A program made the translations under genes and the position numbers. From contig JAUICL010000002.1 in assembly GCA_030427905.1 (NCBI GenBank), positions 372,001-436,000 on the forward strand: a DNA stretch of 64,000 nt, in the 5' to 3' direction. The notes beneath the pieces are model-generated. The model did no database searches, was not told where the DNA came from, and worked only from the letters and a program-made list of their open reading frames with translations. Below, piece after piece: positions 8,232 to 15,730 of this stretch (position 1 is the stretch's first letter; each line of letters starts with the position of its first letter). The stretch is from Bacteroidia bacterium (GTDB lineage: Bacteria; Bacteroidota; Bacteroidia; Flavobacteriales_D; Cryomorphaceae).

Positions 8232-8960
8232 ATGGATTTAAAAAAAGCTAACATACACAACCTAACTAACCTCTGGAAGACCGGAGGCTTGTTGGCTGGT
8301 CAATACGTGGAAGAACCTTGCTACCGCTTAAGCATCGGGGAAAGTGGTGCATGGCCCAACAAACTTTGGTTTACGCATCAACCAAACATGCAAGCTATGC
8401 AACACATTCAGTTAAAATGGAACCTGAACGAGATATCAATTCCCATTTGGGGAGAAGATATGAGCAAACATGAATTGATGTTGAAAGCCAGAGGGTTTGA
8501 AGAAAAGCTGACCCAAGTTGCTATGTCACTAACTCTGGAAGAAGTACATGATCATGCTAATAAGTTGGTAATCGAGAAGGTTAAGAATGGAAAATTGGCC
8601 AAAACTTGGTCAAGACTGTTTCAGGAAGCATTTGGTTATGAGATAAGTGCAATGACAGTAACTGATACAATGGAATCTATTGAATATTTCATTGGCAAGT
8701 ACGATGGCGTTCCAATAGGCACAGCAGTTCTGTTCATCGATCAGTACGGCACAACAGGTATTCACTCCATGGGAATCATTCCTTCACAGCGTAGAAAGGG
8801 ATATGCTGAAGAGCTACTCATCCGCATGCTAAATCGGGCACAATTGAACGGGGCCAAACATGTAACGCTTCAAGCTTCTGAAATGGGGAAAGGACTTTAT
8901 CTAAAGACAGGCTTTCAGGAGGATTTTATCATTAAAACATTTACCAATCACAAAAAATAA
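8232..8960 (+). CDS. GNAT-family N-acetyltransferase
   Basis: A 242-residue protein whose C-terminal half holds a GNAT fold. The acetyl-CoA-binding motif A reads IHSMGIIPSQRRKGYAEELL (R/Q-x-x-G-x-A type), and motif B includes ASEMGKGLYLKTGF near the end. I chose the ATG at 8232 because the frame upstream overlaps the transporter gene and adds only nine unlikely residues. The first ~110 residues are not assigned. It lies in the cassette 3 operon between the transporter and the nitroreductase remnant; the substrate is unknown. Confidence 0.82.
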   Translation: MDLKKANIHNLTNLWKTGGLLAGQYVEEPCYRLSIGESGAWPNKLWFTHQPNMQAMQHIQLKWNLNEISIPIWGEDMSKHELMLKARGFEEKLTQVAMSLTLEEVHDHANKLVIEKVKNGKLAKTWSRLFQEAFGYEISAMTVTDTMESIEYFIGKYDGVPIGTAVLFIDQYGTTGIHSMGIIPSQRRKGYAEELLIRMLNRAQLNGAKHVTLQASEMGKGLYLKTGFQEDFIIKTFTNHKK

Positions 8961-8966
8961 AGAGTA

Positions 8967-9597
8967 ATGAATTTCTTAGACAAACTCAATTGGCGCTATG
9001 CCACAAAAATCTTTGACAATACAAGAAAGGTAACAAATGAAGATCTCGATTTTATAAAAGAAGCTATTCGCTTATCAGTCTCCTCGTATGGACTGCAAAT
9101 GTATAAAGTGTTAATCATAGAAAATCTGGAAATCAGAAATGAACTACGTAAAGCTTCGTGGGATCAAGCTCAAATTACTGATGCTTCGCACCTATCTATT
9201 TTGCAACTATACTGTAAATCACGATCAACATGTAGATGATTACATTCAGCTCATTATTGAAACCCAAAATCTTCATGATATAAAGGGCCTAAAGCAGTAT
9301 GGAGAATCTATTAAAGGTAACATTGCAAACAAAACTTTAGCAGAGCGTAATAGTTGGGCAGAAAAACAGACATATTTAGCTCTTAATAACTTGCTGATTG
9401 CATGTGCAGATCGGCAAATAGACGCTTGTCCGATGGAGGGGTTTGACAAAAATGAGTATAACCGTATTCTCGGCTTGGATGAAATGGGACTCAATGCTTC
9501 GGTGATTGCTCCGGTAGGATATAGATCGCAAAGAGATCAGGCCCAGAATAGAAAAAAGGTTCGAAAACCAAAAAAGGAATTATTTCAAACCGTTTAA
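8967..9597 (+). pseudogene. nitroreductase-family protein, frameshifted
   Basis: The N-terminal part reads in one frame (start MNFLDKLNWRYATKIFD, with the FMN-site WRYATK) and the C-terminal part (NYTVNHDQHVDDYIQ to RKPKKELFQTV) in another. The break lies near 9190-9210, where ITDASHL should continue directly into an xxxANYTV-type segment. Together they make one full-length NAD(P)H:FMN nitroreductase of about 210 residues, with PMEGFD near the C-terminal half. One inserted base or two deleted bases explain it. It is either a real inactivation or a sequencing error. Confidence 0.85.
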
Positions 9598-9694
9598 AAA
9601 CGAAGAAAGGGACACCACTTTTAAAAGCAAAGTAAGGCTTACGGGAATTCTATATCTTCTCGTAATAGTATTTGCTGGATTTAGTCAAGGTTAT

Positions 9695-10297
9695 GTGCGT
9701 GGAACGATTATTATTCCTGATGATCCCCACGCAACACTGGCGAATCTCGCATCATTCGAGAGACTTTTTCGTCTTGGCCTGGTGAGCGACTTATTGGCTT
9801 TCATGCTAGATGCCATCATATCAATATTACTCTATCAACTATTTAAGTCCGTAGATAAAACCCTTGCAGTAATAGCTGTTGTATTTCGTCTCTTGGCTCA
9901 CCCGGCCATAGCAAGTTTAAACCTATTAAATCATTACATGGCCTTGCAAACAGCTAATGGAACCGGGTTTATGGCGAATTTGGGAATAGAGCAACAAGAA
10001 ACATGGACAATGCTTTATATGAATGTACACAATGCGGGATATCTTCTTGCAGGAGCATTCTTTGGCATTCATTGTTTGCTGCTAGGAATTTTACTTTATC
10101 GTTCTGTACTCTTTCCGAAAGTGTTTGGCATTTTAATGTTAGTAGCTGGTTTAGGCTATCTTCTTGAAACTTTTGGGAATTTTTTGTTTCCAGGCAATCA
10201 AATTGTCTTAGCCAATATTGTCGGGTTTTCAGCAGCTATTGGTGAAGTATCTTTAACTTTATATTTTTTAGTAAAAGGAACAAGAAAGACAATTTAG
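9695..10297 (+). CDS. DUF4386 membrane protein, 5' end damaged
   Basis: The 200 residues from a GTG at 9695 contain several hydrophobic helices and match the DUF4386 pattern (ASFERLFRLGLVSDLLAFMLDAI, then LYQLFKSVDKTLAVI). The similarity continues upstream in the same frame to about 9626, where residues KVRLTGILYLLVIVFAGFSQG would be the expected first helix. No ATG, GTG or TTG precedes that helix after the nitroreductase stop. The normal start has therefore been lost, or translation begins at 9695 without helix 1. It is the last gene of cassette 3. Confidence 0.7.
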   Translation: MRGTIIIPDDPHATLANLASFERLFRLGLVSDLLAFMLDAIISILLYQLFKSVDKTLAVIAVVFRLLAHPAIASLNLLNHYMALQTANGTGFMANLGIEQQETWTMLYMNVHNAGYLLAGAFFGIHCLLLGILLYRSVLFPKVFGILMLVAGLGYLLETFGNFLFPGNQIVLANIVGFSAAIGEVSLTLYFLVKGTRKTI

Positions 10298-10324
10298 CCG
10301 CTATAAAGAAAATATGGAGCCGTT

Positions 10325-10331
10325 GCACAAC
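10325..10331 (+). repeat. left motif of the attC-like site closing cassette 3
   Basis: GCACAAC here is the complement of the cassette 3 start GTTGTGC at 6240. It is followed by AATGG as in other sites, but the matching right arm is not found nearby. The next core motif is GTTGTAGCAC at 10709, beyond the second leader repeat, so this site appears split or rebuilt. Confidence 0.6.
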
Positions 10332-10403
10332 AATGGTAGCTGATCACGCCTAAGGCGGAGACCTGCACAACCCTTTTCTGCACCCAAAAATGTACCCGAT
10401 TAT

Positions 10404-10425
10404 AGCCCGTTTTAGCGGGCTTTTG
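10404..10425 (+). terminator. possible intrinsic terminator
   Basis: AGCCCG pairs with CGGGCT around a TTTTAG loop, followed by TTTTG. It lies about 105 bases after the last gene of cassette 3 and could stop its transcript. Confidence 0.6.
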
Positions 10426-10522
10426 TTTTGGGAAAATACTATGCGACCCCTACAGGGTCGTAATGGTTTATATCCCTCTCGGGCTATAAACATGTTACCC
10501 CTTCGGGGTAAAGGGTAGGTCA

Positions 10523-10718
10523 TTTTTTCGCATATTTGAGAAAGACTGGTGGAGTGAAGCGTTGAATCTCGTGGAACATTCATTATCCGTTTATAAACGT
10601 CTATAAACGTTTAATAACGGTAATTGTAGAGCCAGTCTGGGGAAAAGGTAAAAGTATAAATATCAACCCATATGTCGGATAACACACATTAATGTGTGTT
10701 ATCCAATTGTTGTAGCAC
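10523..10718 (+). repeat. leader-like repeat, copy 2, inside the array
   Basis: Bases 10523-10690 are nearly identical to 2440-2608, including the AAACGTTT palindrome (10587-10620). The terminal inverted repeat here is perfect and uninterrupted (10677-10704, 28 bp palindrome), lacking the 31 inner bases of copy 1. It ends with core GTTGTAGCAC (10709-10718), the start of cassette 4. Confidence 0.85.
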
Positions 10719-10727
10719 ATTAAAAAA

Positions 10728-11309
10728 ATGACAGAAAGCGAATTCATAGACTATTGGAATAAGGAATATCCTGAATCGTTGCCAATCAATCACGAATTGA
10801 AATTGGTATATCCTGACAGGTGGTTCAGAATTCATAGTCTTCCTGAATCAAAAAGATACGCTGAAACTGAAGACGAATATAAAATCATACTTGAACGACA
10901 AAACCAATTGATTAACGACCTGATTGGAGAAGAATCAGAAGTTGCTATTTCATTCGGACTTTATAGATGGGACTCAACCAATGACAATTATAAAGAACTA
11001 ACTGACTTCGGAGAATTTCAAAAGGTCTTGAGAATTGATTTACAAAAAGAAAGACCAGAAGAATATGAAGAAGAAATGTACTTTGACATTTACGTAAAGA
11101 CTGAGAAATGGGAAAACGGAAAAAGGGATGAAATTCTCAAGGCAATTGCTGATGACGAAATAAGAGCTATGTTTATTAGTCCTTCAAAGAAATGTGTCAT
11201 TGCACCTTATGACGGTGGAGTTGATGTGATTGTTGACTCGACTGAAAAAAGAGACAGTCTAAAGAATAAATACAGAGATTGGCTTTCTGACCGAGAAGAT
11301 GGATTGTAA
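10728..11309 (+). CDS. DUF3885-like protein
   Basis: A 193-residue acidic soluble protein. The segment LKLVYPDRWFRIHSLPESKRYAETEDEY (residues ~23-50, key features YPDRW and HSLPESKRY) resembles the DUF3885 family as I recall it. No enzyme motif is evident, and no signal peptide or membrane segment. It is the only gene of cassette 4, starting ten bases after the core and ending 16 bases before the next element. Function unknown; single small soluble proteins of this kind in cassettes are often immunity or stress proteins, which is speculation here. Confidence 0.6.
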   Translation: MTESEFIDYWNKEYPESLPINHELKLVYPDRWFRIHSLPESKRYAETEDEYKIILERQNQLINDLIGEESEVAISFGLYRWDSTNDNYKELTDFGEFQKVLRIDLQKERPEEYEEEMYFDIYVKTEKWENGKRDEILKAIADDEIRAMFISPSKKCVIAPYDGGVDVIVDSTEKRDSLKNKYRDWLSDREDGL

Positions 11310-11325
11310 AAGAAAAAATAAAAAC

Positions 11326-11460
11326 GTGCTACAACAACGCATATAGCTTATGGCGGGCGAACGACTACCAGTAAGGCTTTCGCTTTGTAGCCAACTTTGG
11401 TTTCGTGGGAAAAGAAATTGCTTCGAAACCGCCACAAGCCATATGCAAACCGTTAGCTGC
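11326..11460 (+). repeat. attC-like site closing cassette 4
   Basis: It opens with GTGCTACAAC (11326-11335), an exact 10-base complement of the cassette 4 start. Arms are GCATATAGCTTATGGCGG (11339-11356) and CCGCCACAAGCCATATGC (11429-11446). It ends with GTTAGCTGC (11452-11460), the start of cassette 5. Confidence 0.87.
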
Positions 11461-11471
11461 AAGTACTAGAA

Positions 11472-12716
11472 ATGACGAAAAAAGAAATTAACGAAAGAAT
11501 CAAAGTCATAAAAGGACTCATTAAAGAAGATAATGAACATGAAGCTTCTGAAGAGTTCAACTCTCTTGCAGGTGATTTACATGAAGACAAGAAATATGAT
11601 ATACTTCTTGAAGAGTTTAAGAAAATAAAGAAGCTCATAGATGATAAAACAGACTTTTATTCTTTTGAGCTTGCTTACGCTTTTGACAATTTAAATGATG
11701 CCGATTCTTCAGAAGTAGTGTATGAGCATTTATTGAATTTATCTCCAAACAACACTGCCATTCTTAATAACCTATCCAACATAAAGAAACGAAAGAGAAA
11801 ATATAGAGAAGCCTTTGATTTAATTGCAAGAGCATACGAATTAGAATCAGACGATGATATTATATCTATTAATTACGATTCTCTTAATCAAATAGTTACA
11901 GAGCAAAATGAACGAGAAATTAGATTCAAGCATTCTCTATCACATTTAGAAAAAGAAAATAAATTCGTCACAGACAAATTACTGTCATTTATTCAAGGAG
12001 TTAAAAAAGATGAGAATTTTGACAATGGAGTCTTACCGTTAGCGAAATGGAAGTTCAAAGCGTACATGAAAACGGACGAACAAAAAGCAGAATCATTAAG
12101 AGAACAATGGCTTGATAAAGATTACATAATAAATACTGGACAGAGAGGTGATTATCATGAGATTGTTTATGAGCTTAATCCACTTTTAGAAAAAGCACTT
12201 GGTGAACTTAAATTTAAAACAATAAATCCTGAATGGATTAAAGGAATAGAAAAATTAAACATTGAATTTCTAGAAGAAATCAACTACTACAGAAATTTAA
12301 AGAAGCTCAATAAAGTAAATAAGAAATTTAGGGAAATATTAATTAGAGATTTTGATGAATTGACCTTCAATTATTTAGTTAAGAGTAATAAAGCTACAAT
12401 CATTTTAGCAGGTTCACTTATTGAAACCCTTCTCATATATTATCTTGAAAAGAAAAAAGTGAAATCTATTGAATATGAATTAAATAATAGAAAATTAAAC
12501 AAATCGCTTTATGATGCCACTTTAAACGATTTACTGCTTTTTTTAGAACATAAAAAATTACTTAAAAAGCACTTCGTTCATTTAGGCAATGTTTCAAGGA
12601 TATTTAGAAATTTCGTTCATCCAGGAAAAGAGCTCAAAGAAGCTGATGAACTTGATAATTCCAAATCTCATTTATGTTACATAAGTGCATCTGAACTGAT
12701 AAACAACATAATATGA
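11472..12716 (+). CDS. TPR-like and HEPN-like domain protein
   Basis: A 414-residue soluble protein. The first ~140 residues are helical with TPR-like pairs (LAYAFDNLNDADSSEVVYEHLL, LNNLSNIKKRKRKYREAFDLI). The C-terminal ~110 residues start with TIILAGSLIETLLIYYL and contain R376-x6-H383 with RNFVHPG (379-385). That is the pattern of HEPN/DUF4145-like domains, many of which are metal-independent RNases with an R-x(4-6)-H motif. Its stop overlaps by four bases (ATGA) with a gene starting with a nucleotidyltransferase-like domain, echoing HEPN-MNT toxin-antitoxin pairs. The HEPN assignment is by motif only. Confidence 0.6.
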   Translation: MTKKEINERIKVIKGLIKEDNEHEASEEFNSLAGDLHEDKKYDILLEEFKKIKKLIDDKTDFYSFELAYAFDNLNDADSSEVVYEHLLNLSPNNTAILNNLSNIKKRKRKYREAFDLIARAYELESDDDIISINYDSLNQIVTEQNEREIRFKHSLSHLEKENKFVTDKLLSFIQGVKKDENFDNGVLPLAKWKFKAYMKTDEQKAESLREQWLDKDYIINTGQRGDYHEIVYELNPLLEKALGELKFKTINPEWIKGIEKLNIEFLEEINYYRNLKKLNKVNKKFREILIRDFDELTFNYLVKSNKATIILAGSLIETLLIYYLEKKKVKSIEYELNNRKLNKSLYDATLNDLLLFLEHKKLLKKHFVHLGNVSRIFRNFVHPGKELKEADELDNSKSHLCYISASELINNII

Positions 12717-13900
12717 AAATACCTGAGTTTACAAATGAAGGGAAGCTTCCATCAGGCATACATATATGTACTGGTGTTGAGTTTTTGGATAGATTCTGCA
12801 ATGACGAAATAAGAAAACATTTCGAAAAGCCAATTGGCGACATTCTAGATTATGCAAAAGAAAGAGGTGCTGTAGAAGTCTTTATAGGAGGCTCTTTTGT
12901 TTCGGCAAATCAAAGCCCTAAAGATTTAGATTGTGTAATAGTATTTAATGAAGATAAATATATACCAAATAATACCGATGAGGTTTCTATCAAAGGATTG
13001 AGGTTTGATATATTATTTGCTTCTCTTGAAAGTCATAAACTTGTTGATTCATACTTAAAACTTTTCTCTACTTGTCGTTATGGTGGAAAAGATGTTGGAG
13101 TTGTTCAAATTGACCTGTATAGCAATAATAAAACTTGGGAAATAAGACACTATCCAAATGATGAGGATTTTGAAATAATAAAGAGAGTTTATAACGATAG
13201 GAGTCTAATAGATTTAAAAGAAAAAAAGGGAATCCTTGTGAGTATTCATGGTCTTTTAAGTCATGCAGAATGGAATAAAGAAATTGCTCCAATTGCAAGT
13301 AGTCAAAATTGGATTTTTGCTCCGTATATCTATGATACAAACAAGCCTGATTTACTTTTTAGGTCTGGAAAAAGATCGAAAGTATTAGAAGATTTCCGTG
13401 AATGGATTTATGATTTACAACAAAGATTTGAAGAAGGAATTTCAATTATTGCTCATTCTTTTGGAACTTATATTATTGGGTCCTACTTACAAGGTTTTAT
13501 CAATGAGGAATTTTCACCTGTAGCATTCAATAGTATAATATTAACCGGATCAATTTTAAATAAGGACTTTGATTGGGAAAAGTACAGAGGTTATAGTGTA
13601 GGAAGCGTATACAATACGATTGCTCCAAATGATGAGTATGTTAAATATATGCCTGCAACGCAGCTGAAAAAGTATATAGGCATGAGTAATTTATTCGGAC
13701 AAGCAGGAATTGAAGGTTTTGAAAGTAAATCACCTATGTTAACTCAAAATAGCTTCGAAATACTGACTCATACTAACTCAATAAAACGAGATATAATAGA
13801 GAGTAAATGGATGCCTTTCCTAAATGCGAATAGAGATTCTTATCGAACAGAAATGATGGATTATATGAAAAGAAAATACGAAAATAAAACCAGCAGCTAA
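12713..13900 (+). CDS. nucleotidyltransferase-like (DUF6932-type) plus alpha/beta-hydrolase fusion
   Basis: A 395-residue protein with two parts. Residues 1-~165 resemble DUF6932: the start has FTNEGKLPSGIH, and residues 59-73 have GGSFVSANQSPKDLD, a GS-x(9-10)-D-x-D pattern of minimal nucleotidyltransferases. Residues ~175-390 look like an alpha/beta hydrolase with an oxyanion-region HGLLSH (179-184) and a nucleophile elbow AHSFGT (S249). It is coupled by ATGA overlap to the HEPN-like gene. Its TAA stop lies inside the opening motif of the attC-like site, so the gene fills the cassette to its edge. In HEPN-MNT pairs the MNT partner can AMPylate and silence the RNase; whether that applies here is unknown. 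Confidence 0.65.
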   Translation: MKIPEFTNEGKLPSGIHICTGVEFLDRFCNDEIRKHFEKPIGDILDYAKERGAVEVFIGGSFVSANQSPKDLDCVIVFNEDKYIPNNTDEVSIKGLRFDILFASLESHKLVDSYLKLFSTCRYGGKDVGVVQIDLYSNNKTWEIRHYPNDEDFEIIKRVYNDRSLIDLKEKKGILVSIHGLLSHAEWNKEIAPIASSQNWIFAPYIYDTNKPDLLFRSGKRSKVLEDFREWIYDLQQRFEEGISIIAHSFGTYIIGSYLQGFINEEFSPVAFNSIILTGSILNKDFDWEKYRGYSVGSVYNTIAPNDEYVKYMPATQLKKYIGMSNLFGQAGIEGFESKSPMLTQNSFEILTHTNSIKRDIIESKWMPFLNANRDSYRTEMMDYMKRKYENKTSS

Positions 13901-13954
13901 CAAGGTGTATAGTACATACCCTTTGGGATACGCACCATACACGGAACGTTGTGC
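13893..13954 (+). repeat. attC-like site closing cassette 5
   Basis: A short 62-bp site. It opens with GCAGCTAAC (13893-13901), the exact complement of the cassette 5 start. Arms are GTGTATAGTACATACCC (13905-13921) and GGGATACGCACCATACAC (13925-13942). It ends with GTTGTGC (13948-13954), the start of cassette 6. Confidence 0.85.
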
Positions 13955-13978
13955 TTCATTATAACCAACCGCTAACCA

Positions 13979-14731
13979 ATGATAAAATTCTTTAGAAAAA
14001 TTAGACAAAAATTACTCTCTGATAATAAATTCAGTAAGTATCTGATTTATGCAATGGGAGAAATTGTACTTGTTGTTATTGGAATTCTCATTGCACTTTA
14101 TATTAATAATTGGAATGAAGCTAGAAAAAGGTCTGATGAAGAGGTTGGTATTTTAAAAGACTTGAAAATAGGTCTTGAATCAGATTTGGCCGACTTGCAA
14201 TATAATGTAAAAAGCATTTCATCTAGTATAGCAGCTGCAGATAGAGTTATTAAGAGCATCGAGAATGATTCGCCTTATTACGATTCAATTCCAGACTTAA
14301 TTGGACGTGCCATGTTTCCCGTAAAGTTTGTGTATTCCACAAGTGCCTTTGAAACATTGAAGTCAAAAGGAATTGATTTAATATCGAATCCGAAATTGAG
14401 AGATGCTATTGTGGATGTCTATGATTCAGGATATACTTTTTTTATTGAGACCGAAAGAGCCATAACCTTAGACGCTGGAGAGCGTGCCCTTACAGAATTA
14501 TATCCAACACGCTTTGAAGAATCTTATGTATTCGATTTTGATCAACCGGATTTCCAGCCCAGATTGGTTCCTTTAGACTATGAAAAGCTTAAAAAAGACC
14601 AAGAGTTTATATACTTTATAAAATCGTTCAGAAATCGGCTTGACATATTTATGAAGTTTCACTACCAAAAAATAACAATGCCAAATGTTGAAAATCTTAT
14701 TGGCCAAATTGAAAATGAACTAAATAATTAA
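13979..14731 (+). CDS. DUF6090 family membrane protein
   Basis: A 250-residue protein with the hallmark start of DUF6090: a basic IKFFRKIRQKLL segment, then FSKYLIYAMGEI and a single transmembrane helix (about residues 29-46, VLVVIGILIALYINNWNE). The rest is a charged helical domain of unknown structure. This family is common in Bacteroidota and often found alone in the genome. It is the only gene of cassette 6. Function unknown. Confidence 0.85.
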   Translation: MIKFFRKIRQKLLSDNKFSKYLIYAMGEIVLVVIGILIALYINNWNEARKRSDEEVGILKDLKIGLESDLADLQYNVKSISSSIAAADRVIKSIENDSPYYDSIPDLIGRAMFPVKFVYSTSAFETLKSKGIDLISNPKLRDAIVDVYDSGYTFFIETERAITLDAGERALTELYPTRFEESYVFDFDQPDFQPRLVPLDYEKLKKDQEFIYFIKSFRNRLDIFMKFHYQKITMPNVENLIGQIENELNN

Positions 14732-14810
14732 ATTTATTAGAACCAAATGACCTATATGATTCGAACTATAGCGTTTTTGATTTACAAAATAATTTAAGCA
14801 AATAACGAAA

Positions 14811-14944
14811 GCACAACAATGGCTATAATTCATTGTGGTTTTGTGCCACAACAAAATATAAGTATAAATCTATGGCTGATTTCTAAGCGGAATAATCCTG
14901 CGGATGATTCCACAACGAAATCATAGCCGAGACTGTTGGTAGGC
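14811..14944 (+). repeat. attC-like site closing cassette 6
   Basis: It opens with GCACAAC (14811-14817), preceded by AA, so nine bases complement the cassette 6 start GTTGTGCTT. Arms are GGCTATAATTCATTGTGG (14821-14838) and CCACAACGAAATCATAGCC (14910-14928). It ends with GTTGGTAGGC (14935-14944), the start of cassette 7. Confidence 0.85.
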
Positions 14945-15197
14945 ATTAAAAAAGAAAGACAAAGAAATCCCTCAAGCTGTTTGGGACGAGCTAAAACCAA
15001 CGTCTACTCTTCGGCAGATTTTGATTGATTCGGTGAACAAAATTTAATTGTGTTACCCAAACCATCATTTAACTCGACCGTTTTTCCTTCATTTAAGTCT
15101 TTTATCTTAGACTGTAGCTGCTCGTGGACGAACCTATCACTTGCCAATCTCTTATGAAGAAATTTGTCTGAATCTGATAGCGAAAAAAAAGAAATAC
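14945..15197 (+). pseudogene. decayed contents of cassette 7
   Basis: No intact gene. On the plus strand, 14958-15050 reads DKEIPQAVWDELKPTSTLRQ then ILIDSVNKI and a stop, which looks like a real protein end with no start codon after the cassette core. On the minus strand an open frame ending at 15004 (with FLHKRLASDRFVHEQLQ and LNDGLGNTIKF) also looks protein-like but has no credible start and runs into the attC-like site. One of them is probably a gene remnant; I cannot say which. Confidence 0.4.
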
Positions 15198-15279
15198 GCC
15201 TACCAACAACTAAGCCTTCGTTTGGTCTGAAAGGCCAAAATCCCGAAAGGGTTCGGGATAAATTCCGGCGTGGTTGCAC
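15198..15279 (+). repeat. attC-like site closing cassette 7
   Basis: It opens with GCCTACCAAC (15198-15207), an exact 10-base complement of the cassette 7 start. It ends with GTTGCAC (15273-15279), the start of cassette 8. The inner arms are weaker than in other sites; small hairpins are present (GCCTT/AAGGC and ATCCCGAA/TTCGGGAT). Confidence 0.65.
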
Positions 15280-15657
15280 AAGACCGTCCCGATAAATCGG
15301 GATGATCAGTCCTTGTTTGAAGCCGGGATTCCAACTGATTGGCAGTAGTAAAGACGGATGATTCGGGAGTGTAGGTTACGCTTTTATGCGCTATGGGGAA
15401 AGCGCCTTAGCGGAGCATGGTGATGTGGTAGCAAAGCTCCTAAGGCAGACGCTTTAAGTGGAGAGATTAATGAGTTTGGCGCTTTTTTGGAGCGCTTTTT
15501 TTGTTGGATACTCAGCACGAAATGAGCTTAGGGTCAACCAACCTAATCAGCAAAAAAGAGCCTGCTCAATTTGATTCATTTTTTCATAATCTAAACGTTT
15601 TGTAATATGTACAGACTAAATTAGCCAGATACCGACGGATAAACTACCGGAGGTTTA
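15280..15657 (+). other. non-coding cassette 8
   Basis: About 380 bases with no supported reading frame. It contains a short hairpin (CCCGAT/ATCGGG near 15287-15302), a longer imperfect inverted repeat (AAAGCGCCTTAGCGGAGC at 15399-15416 with GCTCCTAAGGCAGACGCTTT at 15434-15453) and a GCGC-stem plus T-run near 15478-15506 that could terminate transcription. It may encode a structured RNA, carry a promoter, or be a dead cassette. Confidence 0.5.
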
Positions 15658-15725
15658 GTGCAACAAAACCTATAAGCAATAGCCCCCTGCGGTACGCTAC
15701 TGCTCATAGCCAAAACGTCATCATC
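15658..15725 (+). repeat. attC-like site closing cassette 8
   Basis: It opens with GTGCAAC (15658-15664), the exact complement of the cassette 8 start. Arms are AAAACCTATAAGCAATAG (15665-15682) and CTACTGCTCATAGCCAAAAC (15697-15716). The expected GTT core at its right end reads GTCATCATC (15717-15725), a variant. Confidence 0.75.
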
Positions 15726-15730
15726 AATAA

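Noticed and set aside
10350-10583. 77-codon minus-strand frame after cassette 3
   Set aside because: It runs through a terminator hairpin, GGGTAA/TTACCCC hairpins and into the leader repeat. The translation shows no protein-like pattern.
15004-15279. 91-codon minus-strand gene in cassette 7
   Set aside because: Part of the translation looks protein-like, but the apparent start lies inside the attC-like site and the first ~25 codons are that site's sequence. Kept only as a possible remnant.
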